A stretch of DNA of 64,000 nucleotides from NCBI GenBank assembly GCA_018268715.1, contig JAFDVZ010000027.1, positions 1-64,000 of the forward strand. Direction: 5' to 3'. Positions 40,801 to 49,735 of this stretch are shown here, in pieces. The position numbers and the translations under genes were made by a program. The notes under the pieces were generated by a model. It made no database searches. It saw only the letters and a program-made list of their open reading frames with translations, and had not been told where the DNA came from. The DNA comes from Acidobacteriota bacterium. GTDB lineage: Bacteria; Acidobacteriota; Terriglobia; Bryobacterales; Bryobacteraceae. Each line of letters begins with the position of its first letter. Within the stretch, counting starts at the first letter, position 1.

Positions 40801-41961
40801 GAGGCCGATCCGCACCAGATTGAGCAGGTGCTGGTGAATCTCGCAGTCAACAGTCGAGACGCCATGCCTGAAGGCGGACGCCTGTTCATCGAAACCAAGC
40901 TGATGACCGACGTCGAGAGCGCCGCGGCTAAAATGACCGAGCTCCGAGGCCGGAACTGGGCCATGCTCATCGTCAGCGACACGGGCGTGGGCATCGACGA
41001 CTCGGTCCGCGGCCAGATCTTCGAACCGTTCTTCACCACCAAGCCGCTCGGCCGGGGCACCGGGCTTGGCCTGTCCATGGTGCAGGGCATTGTCGACCAA
41101 AGCGGCGGCCTGCTAAGCGTCGACAGCCAGCCGGGCTTGGGCGCCACCTTCACCGTCTGCCTGCCGGCTCTACAGGGCGAGATCCTCGAAACGCCCGCCG
41201 CCGAACAGGCCGAAGAGTTCGCCGGGCACGGCGCGGTGCTGGTGGTGGAGGACGAGGCCAGCGTGCGCGCCTACACCGTCGAGGTCGTCCGCAAGTACGG
41301 CTATCGCGTCCTCGAGGCCGCTAACGCCGGCGAAGCTCTCATCATCGTCGATCGCGAACGCGACCGGATCGACCTTGTCGTCACCGACGTCGTCATGCCG
41401 CACGTCAGCGGCAAGGAACTCGCCGAAAAGATCTGGAAGACGTACCCCGCCATGAAGGTGTTGTTCATGTCCGGGTACTCCGATGAGATCGTCGCCCATC
41501 GCGGCGTTCTACGGGAAGGCGCCTATCTCATCGAGAAACCTTTCACTCCGGAACAACTTGGAGCCAAGATCAAGGCGATTCTGCCCGCCGCCGTCCCGGC
41601 TCGTATCCTGGTGGCCGACGATGACAGCGGCGTGCGCTCGCTGGTGCGTTCGGTGCTCGAACTCTGCGGCTATGTCGTTATCGAGGCGGGAGATGGACGG
41701 GAAGCCCTCGACCTGCTCGGCGTAGAATCGGTCGATCTGATCCTCACCGACCTCGTCATGCCTGAATGCGAAGGGCTCGAGTTCATCCGCCAGCTCCGCC
41801 GCAACAACCCGCGAGCCCGTATCATCGCCATGTCCGGAGCCTTCGGCGGCGAGTATCTCGGCGTCGCCGAAATGTTAGGCGCCGACATCGCCATGAGCAA
41901 GCCCCTCATCGTCGACGAACTGGTCGCATCCGTGAAGCGCCTGCTGTCTCGTGTGAACTGA
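37849..41961 (+). CDS. GAF/PAS hybrid histidine kinase with two receiver domains
   Basis: A 1370-residue sensor kinase without obvious membrane segments, so it is probably cytoplasmic. In order: a GAF-like domain (about 20-195), about five PAS domains (about 235-860), a HisKA domain with the phospho-accepting His889 (GGVAHDFNNLL), an ATPase domain (N box NLAVNSRDAMPEGG; G boxes DTGVGID and GTGLGLS), and two receivers with phospho-acceptors Asp1180 (VVTDVVMP) and Asp1301 (ILTDLVMP). The GAF region has several cysteines (CIC, CLSGPC) that could bind a cofactor. The ATG at 37849 follows GGAGG and a strong promoter. It lacks an adjacent regulator; the output route is unknown. Confidence 0.95.
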   Translation: MTPSSGRGSEPGVKSELAGSLRRDLLRLIGHSQNLRALVRSAAELLRERLDFEAVGVRLREGDQFPLYELSGSFAGVNVSGGALGFSKPPGCICSEVIRGAAVESSSGGGLWFNSREALTVGARRSPPCLSGPCAVSDFESVGLFPLAIGGNRMGLLQFFDSRAGRFDPNLIELLEESSSILSLAIAGAPRPLSAPGTEPLLSVGPRNSLVGIDRVDEPAPRALGMSPRPDTLLDAVLRSVEASVFITDREGRLTSRNAAFERYCRLLAPGPAPDDLRVLAAVVELLFDNGAPVPFNDWPPARVLRGEPPVDAEYRIRSAAGGPSWKFRCVSCPVRDDAGEVTGSVTFIHYTAPSASPHHDNRDQLLRLAVESGRFGAWERDLLTGATIWDARMFELHGMPPGQQAPSFEQWLDRVHPDDRPKVAEAGYSPIPDAWSLQLEFRVILEDGSVRHLSARGAALRDSSGRPIRIVGLTTDVTESKHAEQELRDSEERFRALIGQAADAIFVTDMKGRFIEVNEQAWLSLGYSREELLSLGVYDIETSLDAEVLKESWNLAGGDRRRVTLQGRHRRKDGSTFPVEIHCGRFEHGAERLLLSIVHDATARESARKALEDAVRLNRQMLDSVRQGIVVYGPDLRFRVWNRFMEELTGCLAKDVLGREPRDLFPRAEELGVVARLRQVLEGDEIRPADVELEMPPDGRKVWISDASSALRDSSGAIIGVISTILDITERKQSEAVLLETQARFRAILDQSPALVFIKDLEGRLTLVNRAFETKFGPPGGSVLGKSSHDLFPPEVAGPHRAHDLAVIARGEPMSFRKETTEDGVTHTYLAAKFPMRGGDGRIDGVGGISTDITNDIRGERERALLTERLAQAQKMESIGRLAGGVAHDFNNLLTIINGYSQLVLSGLFEGDPNRPHISEIRKAGERAAALTRQLLAFSRKQIMEPRRFDLNNVVAGLRGMLGRLLGEDVELDLRLCPEILVVEADPHQIEQVLVNLAVNSRDAMPEGGRLFIETKLMTDVESAAAKMTELRGRNWAMLIVSDTGVGIDDSVRGQIFEPFFTTKPLGRGTGLGLSMVQGIVDQSGGLLSVDSQPGLGATFTVCLPALQGEILETPAAEQAEEFAGHGAVLVVEDEASVRAYTVEVVRKYGYRVLEAANAGEALIIVDRERDRIDLVVTDVVMPHVSGKELAEKIWKTYPAMKVLFMSGYSDEIVAHRGVLREGAYLIEKPFTPEQLGAKIKAILPAAVPARILVADDDSGVRSLVRSVLELCGYVVIEAGDGREALDLLGVESVDLILTDLVMPECEGLEFIRQLRRNNPRARIIAMSGAFGGEYLGVAEMLGADIAMSKPLIVDELVASVKRLLSRVN

Positions 41962-41969
41962 GTCCCCGG

Positions 41970-44900
41970 CTATCGTTGCTGATAGACCCTCACCCAGTCC
42001 ACCAGCATCTGCTGCGGGAACACCGTCGTGGCGTCGGGGTTGCCCGGCCATTGGCCCCCCACCGCCACGTTCAGCAGCAGGAAGAAAGGGTGGTCGTACA
42101 CCCACTTGGCGCCGGTTGGCAGCTTGGCCGGCGTAACCTCGAAGTACTTCGCCCCATCCAGGTAGAACGCCACGGTCTTCGCCGACCACTCCACTCCGTA
42201 GACGTGGTAGTCATCGGCGAAGCGCCCCGCCGCCAGGTTCGCCGGCCCGCCGATCCCTCCGCCACCGGAGTATCCGGGGCCGTGCACCGTCGCATGCACC
42301 GTGGCCGGCTCCCTGCCGATGTTCTCCATGATGTCGATCTCGCCGCACGCCGGCCAGTTCGCTGTCGCAATATCGGCGCCCAGCATCCAGAAGGCCGGCC
42401 ACAGCCCTTGTCCGGACGGGATCCGGATGCGCGCCTCCGCCTTGCCGTACTGGAATTCGAACTTCCCCTGCGTTTTCATCCGCGCCGAGGTGTACTGCCC
42501 ATCGGGGCCCCGGACCGCGCGGACGGTGAGGTTCCCGGCGCCGTCCTGGAAGATATTGGCGGCGTTGTTCGTATAGGTCTCGAGTTCTTGATTGCCCCAA
42601 CCTCCGCCGCCCAGGTCGAACGCCCACTTCGACCCGTCGGGCGGGCTGCCGGCCGCGCCGTTGAATTCGTCGCTCCAGATCAGCTTCCAGCCGGGACTCA
42701 AATCGGTCGCGGCAGGCGGACTTTGCGCGCCTCCCACCGTAAGCGTCAACGGGACGCTCGCCGTCCGTGGGGCGCCCTCCGGCACGCAGACATTCACTTG
42801 GGTCACGCCGGCGTACACGAGTCCAATGAAAGTGGAGGCGCACATCTGTGCCGTAACGCCACCGAACGCTGCGGACCATGCGCCGGGCGCCGGATACACT
42901 CCCGCGGGCGCTTGCCCGTCCGCGATGGCGGGCGTCACCGCCCCTTCCCCGGTCGCGTAGAACGACACCACGTCGCCCGGACCGGGCGGCGTATAGTCGT
43001 CGTTGCACGAGATCTTTCCTCCCGCGCTGTAGTTCACAACCACTGCTACGCCCGGTTTGTTCGCGCACTGGAATATGCCCGGAGCCGCCGCCGCCACCGG
43101 CAGCGCGACGGCGTTGGAGACCGTCCCCAGGTACTCCACCTGAATTTTCGTTGTCGTCTTAATCGCGTAGGGCGCGATCGCTGCCGTCTGTCCCGCCGCC
43201 GCGTAAATCATCGGCGCGGCGATCCCATCAAACAGGACCTTTGTGTCGCCCACCGAGGTCGGCAGTTTACGGTCCGCTCCGTAGCTCGCCTGCGCGATCG
43301 ACGCCGGCCCGAATCCCGATCCAAAGATGGTGACGATCTCGCCCGGAGCCACGCTCCCGCCCTGGAAGCTCGCGCCGTTCACCACGCCCGCCGCGGTGAG
43401 GGTCCCGGCCACGCTCCCGTTGGAAACGTAGGTGGGCAGCGTGTTCGACGACGTCGTCAGCGGCAGCGTCCGGGTGACGCCGTTCACCGTGTACTCCACG
43501 TCGTAATCCCCCAGGAATCCGCGAGTCCGGAACGTTCCGTCGACCCCGGTCGTCCCCGTGACATCGGTCCACCACTGTCTGTAGATCAGGTCGTTCCACG
43601 CGTCGTGGGCGAGCGTCGTGCTCCAATCCTTGCGGATCATCGCCGCGGAGGGCCGCCAGTGCGCCCCCGCCCAAAAGCCCCAGATCATGAACCCTTTCAC
43701 GGCCGGGTGGCTGAATGCAAGAGTCAGGAAGTCCCGCGTGTAATCGGCCTGCAGTTGTTCATCGGCCAGCGTGACGTCGAACTCGGTGATCTGCAGGTCC
43801 TTGCCGAACCCCGCGAACTGATCGAACACCTCCATCACGCGGTCCGGCGCGGTCAGGTTCGTATTGAAATGCGCCTGCAGCCCGATTCCGTCGATCGGCG
43901 CTCCTCCTTCGAGCATCGTCTTGATGATCGAATAGAACCCGTTAATGTGTTGCATGCTGTAGCCGCCGGACTCGACGTTGTCGTAATCGTTGATGTACAG
44001 CTTCGCGCCTGGATCGGCCGCTCGCGCCTGCTGGAACCACGAGATCATCTCCGCGTCGCCCAACGCGGCCTGAACGTCCTTGTTGGTGTAGGGTTCGTTC
44101 AGCACATCCCATTCGGTCACCTTGCCGCGGGCGTACGCCATCACCTCCGCGATATGCGTATCGATCCGTTTCCGCAGCGCCGTCGCATCCACTGGGGCAG
44201 TCTTGAGCAAAGTCTGGACGTCCTGGGGCAGGTTCGACAGGCCCGGCCAAATCACGTTGTGCCCACGCACCTGCGCAAACCCGTTGCTTGCGAGCCAGGG
44301 CAGCATGTAATCGGCCTGAGGCCGCCCCCAGCTTTCGAAAAAGGGCCACTTCAGCGCGTTTTCCGGGACCGCTTTGTTGAAAAGACGTTTCAACGCCGCC
44401 CGGTAGTTGGCCCCGTCCGCTCCCGTGTTCTGGAGCGCGTCGCCCGCCACCGCCGTTCCGAAGCCGAACCCGTGACGCCGCATCTTCACCCGCACCCCCG
44501 TCCCGGCCATCGGCTTGCCGGCGTCATCCCGCAGCGCCACCACAATGTCGCCCTTGCGGTATCTGTCGATCCGCTGCGCCGCCGCGGTGCGCCACGGAGC
44601 GTCCGCGGCGTGTCCGTCGTAGGGCCAGGCCGTCAGGCCCAGCGCTGAGAACGGAACGCCCGGCCCATAGTCGAGAATCGTAAACCCGCCGATCTCGATC
44701 TCCTGGTTCGGAAAGGTCGTCCAGAAGCTCAGGTTGTAGCCGCCCGCCGCATAGGTCTGCGCCATCGTGAACGGAGCCTCGAAGCGCCTCCACTGGCTCC
44801 CGGCGGCCGCGGTGTACGTTACTGACTTGGTGTACGGGGAGACGTTCTGCTCCACCACGAACGTCGTGAAGCCCATTCCGCCAGCCGGAGCGACGGCCCG

Positions 44901-45176
44901 CATCCAAAACGCCGCCACCACCACGTCGTCCTGTTTCGCGGCGAGTGTCGCAAAGCATCGCGGACGGATATCCCAGTCGTTGGCCGTGGCCGGAATCGCC
45001 GCGGTCTTCACATGCAGCGCCGTCGAAAACGGCATACCCGAGACGGCTACCGTGGTCAGCGTCCCGGCGCCATCCATCCGGTTGAAACAGGCGGTCGGAT
45101 CGCCGGAGGTCAGCGGAACGGGCGTAGCGGCAAACCCGGCGCCGCACACAACGACGGTAAATAGCAGTCGCAACAT
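41970..45176 (-). CDS. Secreted bifunctional GH10 xylanase / GH16 glucanase-type enzyme
   Basis: A 1068-residue exported fusion. Signal peptide (MLRLLFTVVVCGAGFAA), then a carbohydrate-binding-like beta-sandwich (about 20-170). The GH10 barrel (about 200-540) has acid/base Glu361 (DVLNEPY) and nucleophile Glu465 (ITEFDV). A Solibacter-type C-terminal module (TIGR03437-like, about 595-815) begins VVNGASFQGGSVAPGEIVTI. The GH16 domain (about 828-1068) has the EIDIME catalytic motif (Glu946, Asp948, Glu951). One protein would thus cut xylan and a beta-1,3/1,4-glucan. The start at 45176 places the signal peptide first. It converges on the kinase gene and is divergent from the hemerythrin gene. 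Confidence 0.93.
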   Translation of the reverse strand: MLRLLFTVVVCGAGFAATPVPLTSGDPTACFNRMDGAGTLTTVAVSGMPFSTALHVKTAAIPATANDWDIRPRCFATLAAKQDDVVVAAFWMRAVAPAGGMGFTTFVVEQNVSPYTKSVTYTAAAGSQWRRFEAPFTMAQTYAAGGYNLSFWTTFPNQEIEIGGFTILDYGPGVPFSALGLTAWPYDGHAADAPWRTAAAQRIDRYRKGDIVVALRDDAGKPMAGTGVRVKMRRHGFGFGTAVAGDALQNTGADGANYRAALKRLFNKAVPENALKWPFFESWGRPQADYMLPWLASNGFAQVRGHNVIWPGLSNLPQDVQTLLKTAPVDATALRKRIDTHIAEVMAYARGKVTEWDVLNEPYTNKDVQAALGDAEMISWFQQARAADPGAKLYINDYDNVESGGYSMQHINGFYSIIKTMLEGGAPIDGIGLQAHFNTNLTAPDRVMEVFDQFAGFGKDLQITEFDVTLADEQLQADYTRDFLTLAFSHPAVKGFMIWGFWAGAHWRPSAAMIRKDWSTTLAHDAWNDLIYRQWWTDVTGTTGVDGTFRTRGFLGDYDVEYTVNGVTRTLPLTTSSNTLPTYVSNGSVAGTLTAAGVVNGASFQGGSVAPGEIVTIFGSGFGPASIAQASYGADRKLPTSVGDTKVLFDGIAAPMIYAAAGQTAAIAPYAIKTTTKIQVEYLGTVSNAVALPVAAAAPGIFQCANKPGVAVVVNYSAGGKISCNDDYTPPGPGDVVSFYATGEGAVTPAIADGQAPAGVYPAPGAWSAAFGGVTAQMCASTFIGLVYAGVTQVNVCVPEGAPRTASVPLTLTVGGAQSPPAATDLSPGWKLIWSDEFNGAAGSPPDGSKWAFDLGGGGWGNQELETYTNNAANIFQDGAGNLTVRAVRGPDGQYTSARMKTQGKFEFQYGKAEARIRIPSGQGLWPAFWMLGADIATANWPACGEIDIMENIGREPATVHATVHGPGYSGGGGIGGPANLAAGRFADDYHVYGVEWSAKTVAFYLDGAKYFEVTPAKLPTGAKWVYDHPFFLLLNVAVGGQWPGNPDATTVFPQQMLVDWVRVYQQR

Positions 45177-45227
45177 AAGCAAACTATACGTCCTAACGGT
45201 CTGCTGCGCGACGCCGATAAGCCTCTT

Positions 45228-45644
45228 GTGAATTCTGCAAACGCAGTCCTTGGACTGGATTGCCCGGGACTGGATCACGAGCACGACGTCCTGATGAGCC
45301 TGATCGCCCGACTCGAGGAAATCGTAGGGCATCCCGATAGCACGGCCCGCCTGAACGAGATTCTGGAGAACCTCGAACTCTACATCGAGGCGCATTTCGA
45401 ATACGAGGAGTCCATCATGCGGCGGGTGGGCTTTCCGTGCGTCGACGAGCACTCCAAACAGCATCAGGACATGCGCCAGCACCTGCGCAGCCTGAGCGCG
45501 CTGGCGGGCGGAGGCTTCGCAGTGCCGCCCGAACACGCCATCCAACTCGTGGAGGGCTGGCTCAACTGGCACCTCGACGGCGCCGACCGGCGGCTATCGG
45601 ACTTCCTGAAGGAGCGTCGGATCGACCTCTCTAAGTTCGTGTGA
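45228..45644 (+). CDS. Bacteriohemerythrin-like di-iron protein
   Basis: A 138-residue single-domain hemerythrin. The iron-ligand pattern is visible: LDHEHD near residue 17, HFEYEES (His56, Glu60), DEHSKQHQDM (His75, His79) and a late HLDGADRR. Such proteins bind oxygen or sense redox state. It starts with GTG, 51 bases from the divergent GH10-GH16 gene; I see no strong ribosome binding site. The secreted-esterase gene follows 15 bases later. Confidence 0.88.
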   Translation: MNSANAVLGLDCPGLDHEHDVLMSLIARLEEIVGHPDSTARLNEILENLELYIEAHFEYEESIMRRVGFPCVDEHSKQHQDMRQHLRSLSALAGGGFAVPPEHAIQLVEGWLNWHLDGADRRLSDFLKERRIDLSKFV

Positions 45645-46826
<1,182 letters not shown>

Positions 46827-46860
46827 GCCCGCGCGAGTGTGACACACTCACAGTGAAACC

Positions 46861-47760
46861 ATGACTTTGTACGGCGGCATCGAAGCCGGTGGCACCAAGT
46901 TCGTCTGCGGCGTCGGAACCGGCCCCGGCGACCTCGCCACAACCCAGTTCCCCACCACCTCTCCCGAAGAGACCACGCGCGCGGCCATCGACTTTTTCCG
47001 TCAAACCGCCGGCGGCAAACTGGCCGCCGTGGGCATCGCCTCGTTCGGCCCCGTGGACCTTCATCCCGAATCGCCCACCTACGGCTGCATCACCTCGACC
47101 CCCAAACTCGGCTGGCAGAACTTCGACCTGGCCGGCACGGTGGCGCGGGCCCTCGAAGTACCTGTGGGGTTCGACACGGACGTGAACGGCGCCGCGCTCG
47201 GCGAAACCCGTTGGGGCGCCGCGCAGGGTCTATCCGACAGCGTCTACCTCACCGTGGGCACGGGCATCGGCGGAGGCGCCATCGTCCACCGACAGGTGTT
47301 GCACGGCATGCTCCACCCGGAAATGGGCCACATCCGCATCCCGCACGATCTCGTTAAGGACCCCTACGCCGGCTGTTGCCCCTTCCACGGCGATTGTCTG
47401 GAAGGTCTGGCCAGCGGGCCCGCCATCGAGCAGCGCTGGGGCAAGCCCGCGCGCGAACTCGGGCCCGACCATGAAGCCTGGGTCCTCGAGGCCCGCTATC
47501 TGGCCCTCGCGTTGAACTCCTGGGTGTGCTCGCTCTCGCCCAAGCGCTTCGTGCTGGGCGGCGGCGTCATGAACCAGCTCCACCTGTTCCCCATGATCCG
47601 CCGCGAACTGGCGGGAATCCTGAATGGCTACATCCGCACCGGCGAGATCATCAACGGCTTGAACGATTACGTAGTGCCGCCGAAGCTGGGCGGGCACGCC
47701 GGAGTGCTCGGGTCGTTGGTGTTGGCCGACCTGGCGCTCGCGTCGAAGTCTGGAAAGTAA
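46861..47760 (+). CDS. ROK-family fructokinase
   Basis: A 299-residue cytoplasmic sugar kinase. GIEAGGTKFVCGVG is the ATP-phosphate loop; VGTGIGGGAI follows as in ROK kinases. The structural zinc site is present: GHIRIP followed by CPFHGDCLEG. The zinc-site spacing resembles the fructokinase/mannose kinase branch (GmuE, YdhR type). It probably phosphorylates fructose or mannose. It starts 34 bases after the esterase gene. Confidence 0.92.
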   Translation: MTLYGGIEAGGTKFVCGVGTGPGDLATTQFPTTSPEETTRAAIDFFRQTAGGKLAAVGIASFGPVDLHPESPTYGCITSTPKLGWQNFDLAGTVARALEVPVGFDTDVNGAALGETRWGAAQGLSDSVYLTVGTGIGGGAIVHRQVLHGMLHPEMGHIRIPHDLVKDPYAGCCPFHGDCLEGLASGPAIEQRWGKPARELGPDHEAWVLEARYLALALNSWVCSLSPKRFVLGGGVMNQLHLFPMIRRELAGILNGYIRTGEIINGLNDYVVPPKLGGHAGVLGSLVLADLALASKSGK

Positions 47761-47761
47761 C

Positions 47762-48736
47762 ATGCGTCTCGCCGTCCTGTTGCTGTCGGGCGGCGCCCTG
47801 CTCGCGCAGGAAACGACGTTTCGCACCACTGTTCCCGTGGTCATCGCGCCCGCCACGGTCACCGACGCCAAAGGCAGGTATATCGACGGGCTGTCGGCCG
47901 GCGACTTCACCGTCCTCGACGACGACAAGCCCCGGCGCTTCCAACTCGACACCTCCGACACGCTGCTCACGCCCATGACCGTGGTCGTCGCCATCCAGGC
48001 CAACAGCACCGCGCCCGCCGCCATTCTCCGAATCCGCAAGATCGGCAGCATGATCGAGCCGCTGGTGACCGGCGAGCGGGGCAGCGCGGCCGTGCTCGCC
48101 TTCGGACACGAAATCAAACTGGTGCAGGATTTCACCAACGACGCCGACAAACTGACTCGCGCCTTTCGTGGAATCAAGACGCAATCCGGCCGCGCCGCCG
48201 TCATGATCGACGCCGTCGCCGAAGGCGTTCGCATGTTCGACGCGCGGCCCGCCAACGAACGGCGCGTCATCTTCGTCATCAGCGAAAGCAAGGACCGCGG
48301 CAGCAAGGCGAAACTCGAGGAAGTGGTCAGGAAGGTGGAGGCGAACGGCGTCGCGGTCTATCCGATCGTGTTCTCGGCCTACTCCTCGCCCTGGATCACC
48401 AAGGCGAGCGATCTTCCCCCCTCCGAAGGCGGCATGGACCTGATCGCCGCCATCCAGGAGTTGGCGCGCCTCGGTAAGGCCGACGCCTCGCAGTTATTGT
48501 CGAACTACTCGGGCGGCCGGCGCGTCTGGTTCGGCACTCAGCGTGGACTCGAAGGAATCGTCACCAGTCTCGGCGAGGAGTTGCACAGCCAGTACATCTT
48601 CAGTTACACGCCGGTGGAATGCTCGCCGGGGTTACACAAGATCCAGGTGCGGGTGAAAGGGCGTCCGGAGGCGGTGGTGCGGGCGCGATACGGATATTGG
48701 ACCGACGAACAGGCGTGCAAGACAAGCGCGCCCTAA
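47762..48736 (+). CDS. Secreted VWFA-related protein of the acidobacterial type
   Basis: A 324-residue exported protein (signal MRLAVLLLSGGALLAQ) matching the acidobacterial VWFA-related family (TIGR03436 type). It has the typical opening VTDAKGRYIDGLSAGDFTVLDD and the tail LHSQYIFSYTP-x-GLHKIQVRVK. The metal-site motif DxSxS is degraded here to AIQANSTA, so metal-dependent ligand binding is doubtful. Function in the family is unknown. It starts two bases after the fructokinase stop. Confidence 0.88.
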   Translation: MRLAVLLLSGGALLAQETTFRTTVPVVIAPATVTDAKGRYIDGLSAGDFTVLDDDKPRRFQLDTSDTLLTPMTVVVAIQANSTAPAAILRIRKIGSMIEPLVTGERGSAAVLAFGHEIKLVQDFTNDADKLTRAFRGIKTQSGRAAVMIDAVAEGVRMFDARPANERRVIFVISESKDRGSKAKLEEVVRKVEANGVAVYPIVFSAYSSPWITKASDLPPSEGGMDLIAAIQELARLGKADASQLLSNYSGGRRVWFGTQRGLEGIVTSLGEELHSQYIFSYTPVECSPGLHKIQVRVKGRPEAVVRARYGYWTDEQACKTSAP

Positions 48737-48742
48737 CCAGTT

Positions 48743-49735
48743 ATGAACCTGTCTGAAGCGAAGCGGGCCCGGCTAGAGGCCCTATCTAACTCCCGCGGTG
48801 TGATCGCCGCCGTGGCCGTCGATCAGCGCAAGAGCCTGCGGCGGATGCTGGGTGGTTGCGCGGCGCTGCCCGATTCGGCCATCTCCGACGCCCGGTTGGG
48901 CGAGTTCAAATCGGCCGTCACGCGCGGCCTGTCCCCGCACGCCAGCGCGATCCTGGTCGACCCGGAGTACGGCGCCGCCGCGTTCAGCGAGCGCGCCCCC
49001 GCCTGCGGTCTGATCGCGACCTATGAAATGGACGGCTTCGAGAATCCGCGCCCTCATCGCATGCTCGCGCTGTTGCCGCGCTTCTCGGCGGCCCGTCTGA
49101 GGGAGATGGGCGCCGACGCCGTGAAGATCCTGCTGTCCTACTCGCTAGAAGACGACGCGAACGAGGAAAAGCGGGTCCTGATCGAGCGCATCGGGTGCGA
49201 GTGTGAAGCGGCCGGATTGGCCTTCTTCCTCGAACCGGTGAGTTACGATCCGGACGGACTCGATCCCAGGAGCGTCGAATACGCGCGCCTGAAGCCCCAC
49301 ATCGTCACCGACATCATGCGGGAGTTCTCCAAGGACATATATAAGGTGGACGTCCTCAAGGTGGAGTTCCCCGTGAACGCGTCCTACGTCGAGGGCAGTC
49401 CGGTGTTTGAAGGGCCCGCGGCCTACTCCATGGGCGAAGCGCTCGCCTGGTTCCGCGAAGCGGACGCCGCTGCCTCGCGCCCTTACATCTACCTGAGCGC
49501 CGGTGTCCGCGCGGAGCATTTCCGAGCCTCGCTGGGCATGGCGGCGGAATCGGGCTCGCGTTACTCCGGCGTGCTATGCGGACGCGCCACCTGGCAGGAT
49601 GGCGCGCCCGTCTATATGCGCGAAGGATTGCCGGCGTTCGAGCGTTGGCTCGCCGCCGAGGGCGTGGGGAACATCCAGGCCATCAACGCATGCCTGGAAG
49701 CTGCCACGCCCTGGTCCCATCGCCTTCACTCGTAA
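48743..49735 (+). CDS. Tagatose 1,6-diphosphate aldolase-type enzyme
   Basis: A 330-residue class I aldolase of the LacD family, which cleaves tagatose 1,6-bisphosphate to dihydroxyacetone phosphate and glyceraldehyde 3-phosphate. Landmarks: VIAAVAVDQRKSLRRML near the start, ADAVKILLSYS and VDVLKVEFPVN (the latter probably bearing the Schiff-base lysine). It could serve galactose or related ketose breakdown together with the nearby kinase and the downstream RpiB-type isomerase. It follows the VWFA gene by six bases and overlaps the opposing glycosidase by ten. Confidence 0.85.
   Translation: MNLSEAKRARLEALSNSRGVIAAVAVDQRKSLRRMLGGCAALPDSAISDARLGEFKSAVTRGLSPHASAILVDPEYGAAAFSERAPACGLIATYEMDGFENPRPHRMLALLPRFSAARLREMGADAVKILLSYSLEDDANEEKRVLIERIGCECEAAGLAFFLEPVSYDPDGLDPRSVEYARLKPHIVTDIMREFSKDIYKVDVLKVEFPVNASYVEGSPVFEGPAAYSMGEALAWFREADAAASRPYIYLSAGVRAEHFRASLGMAAESGSRYSGVLCGRATWQDGAPVYMREGLPAFERWLAAEGVGNIQAINACLEAATPWSHRLHS

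Noticed and set aside
41766-44648. A 960-codon open frame antisense to the GH10-GH16 gene
   Set aside because: Arg/His/Pro-rich composition and no domain; the minus-strand gene has all catalytic motifs.
45177-45572. 132-residue extension of the GH10-GH16 protein
   Set aside because: It would overlap the hemerythrin gene antisense, and the signal peptide begins at the ATG at 45176.
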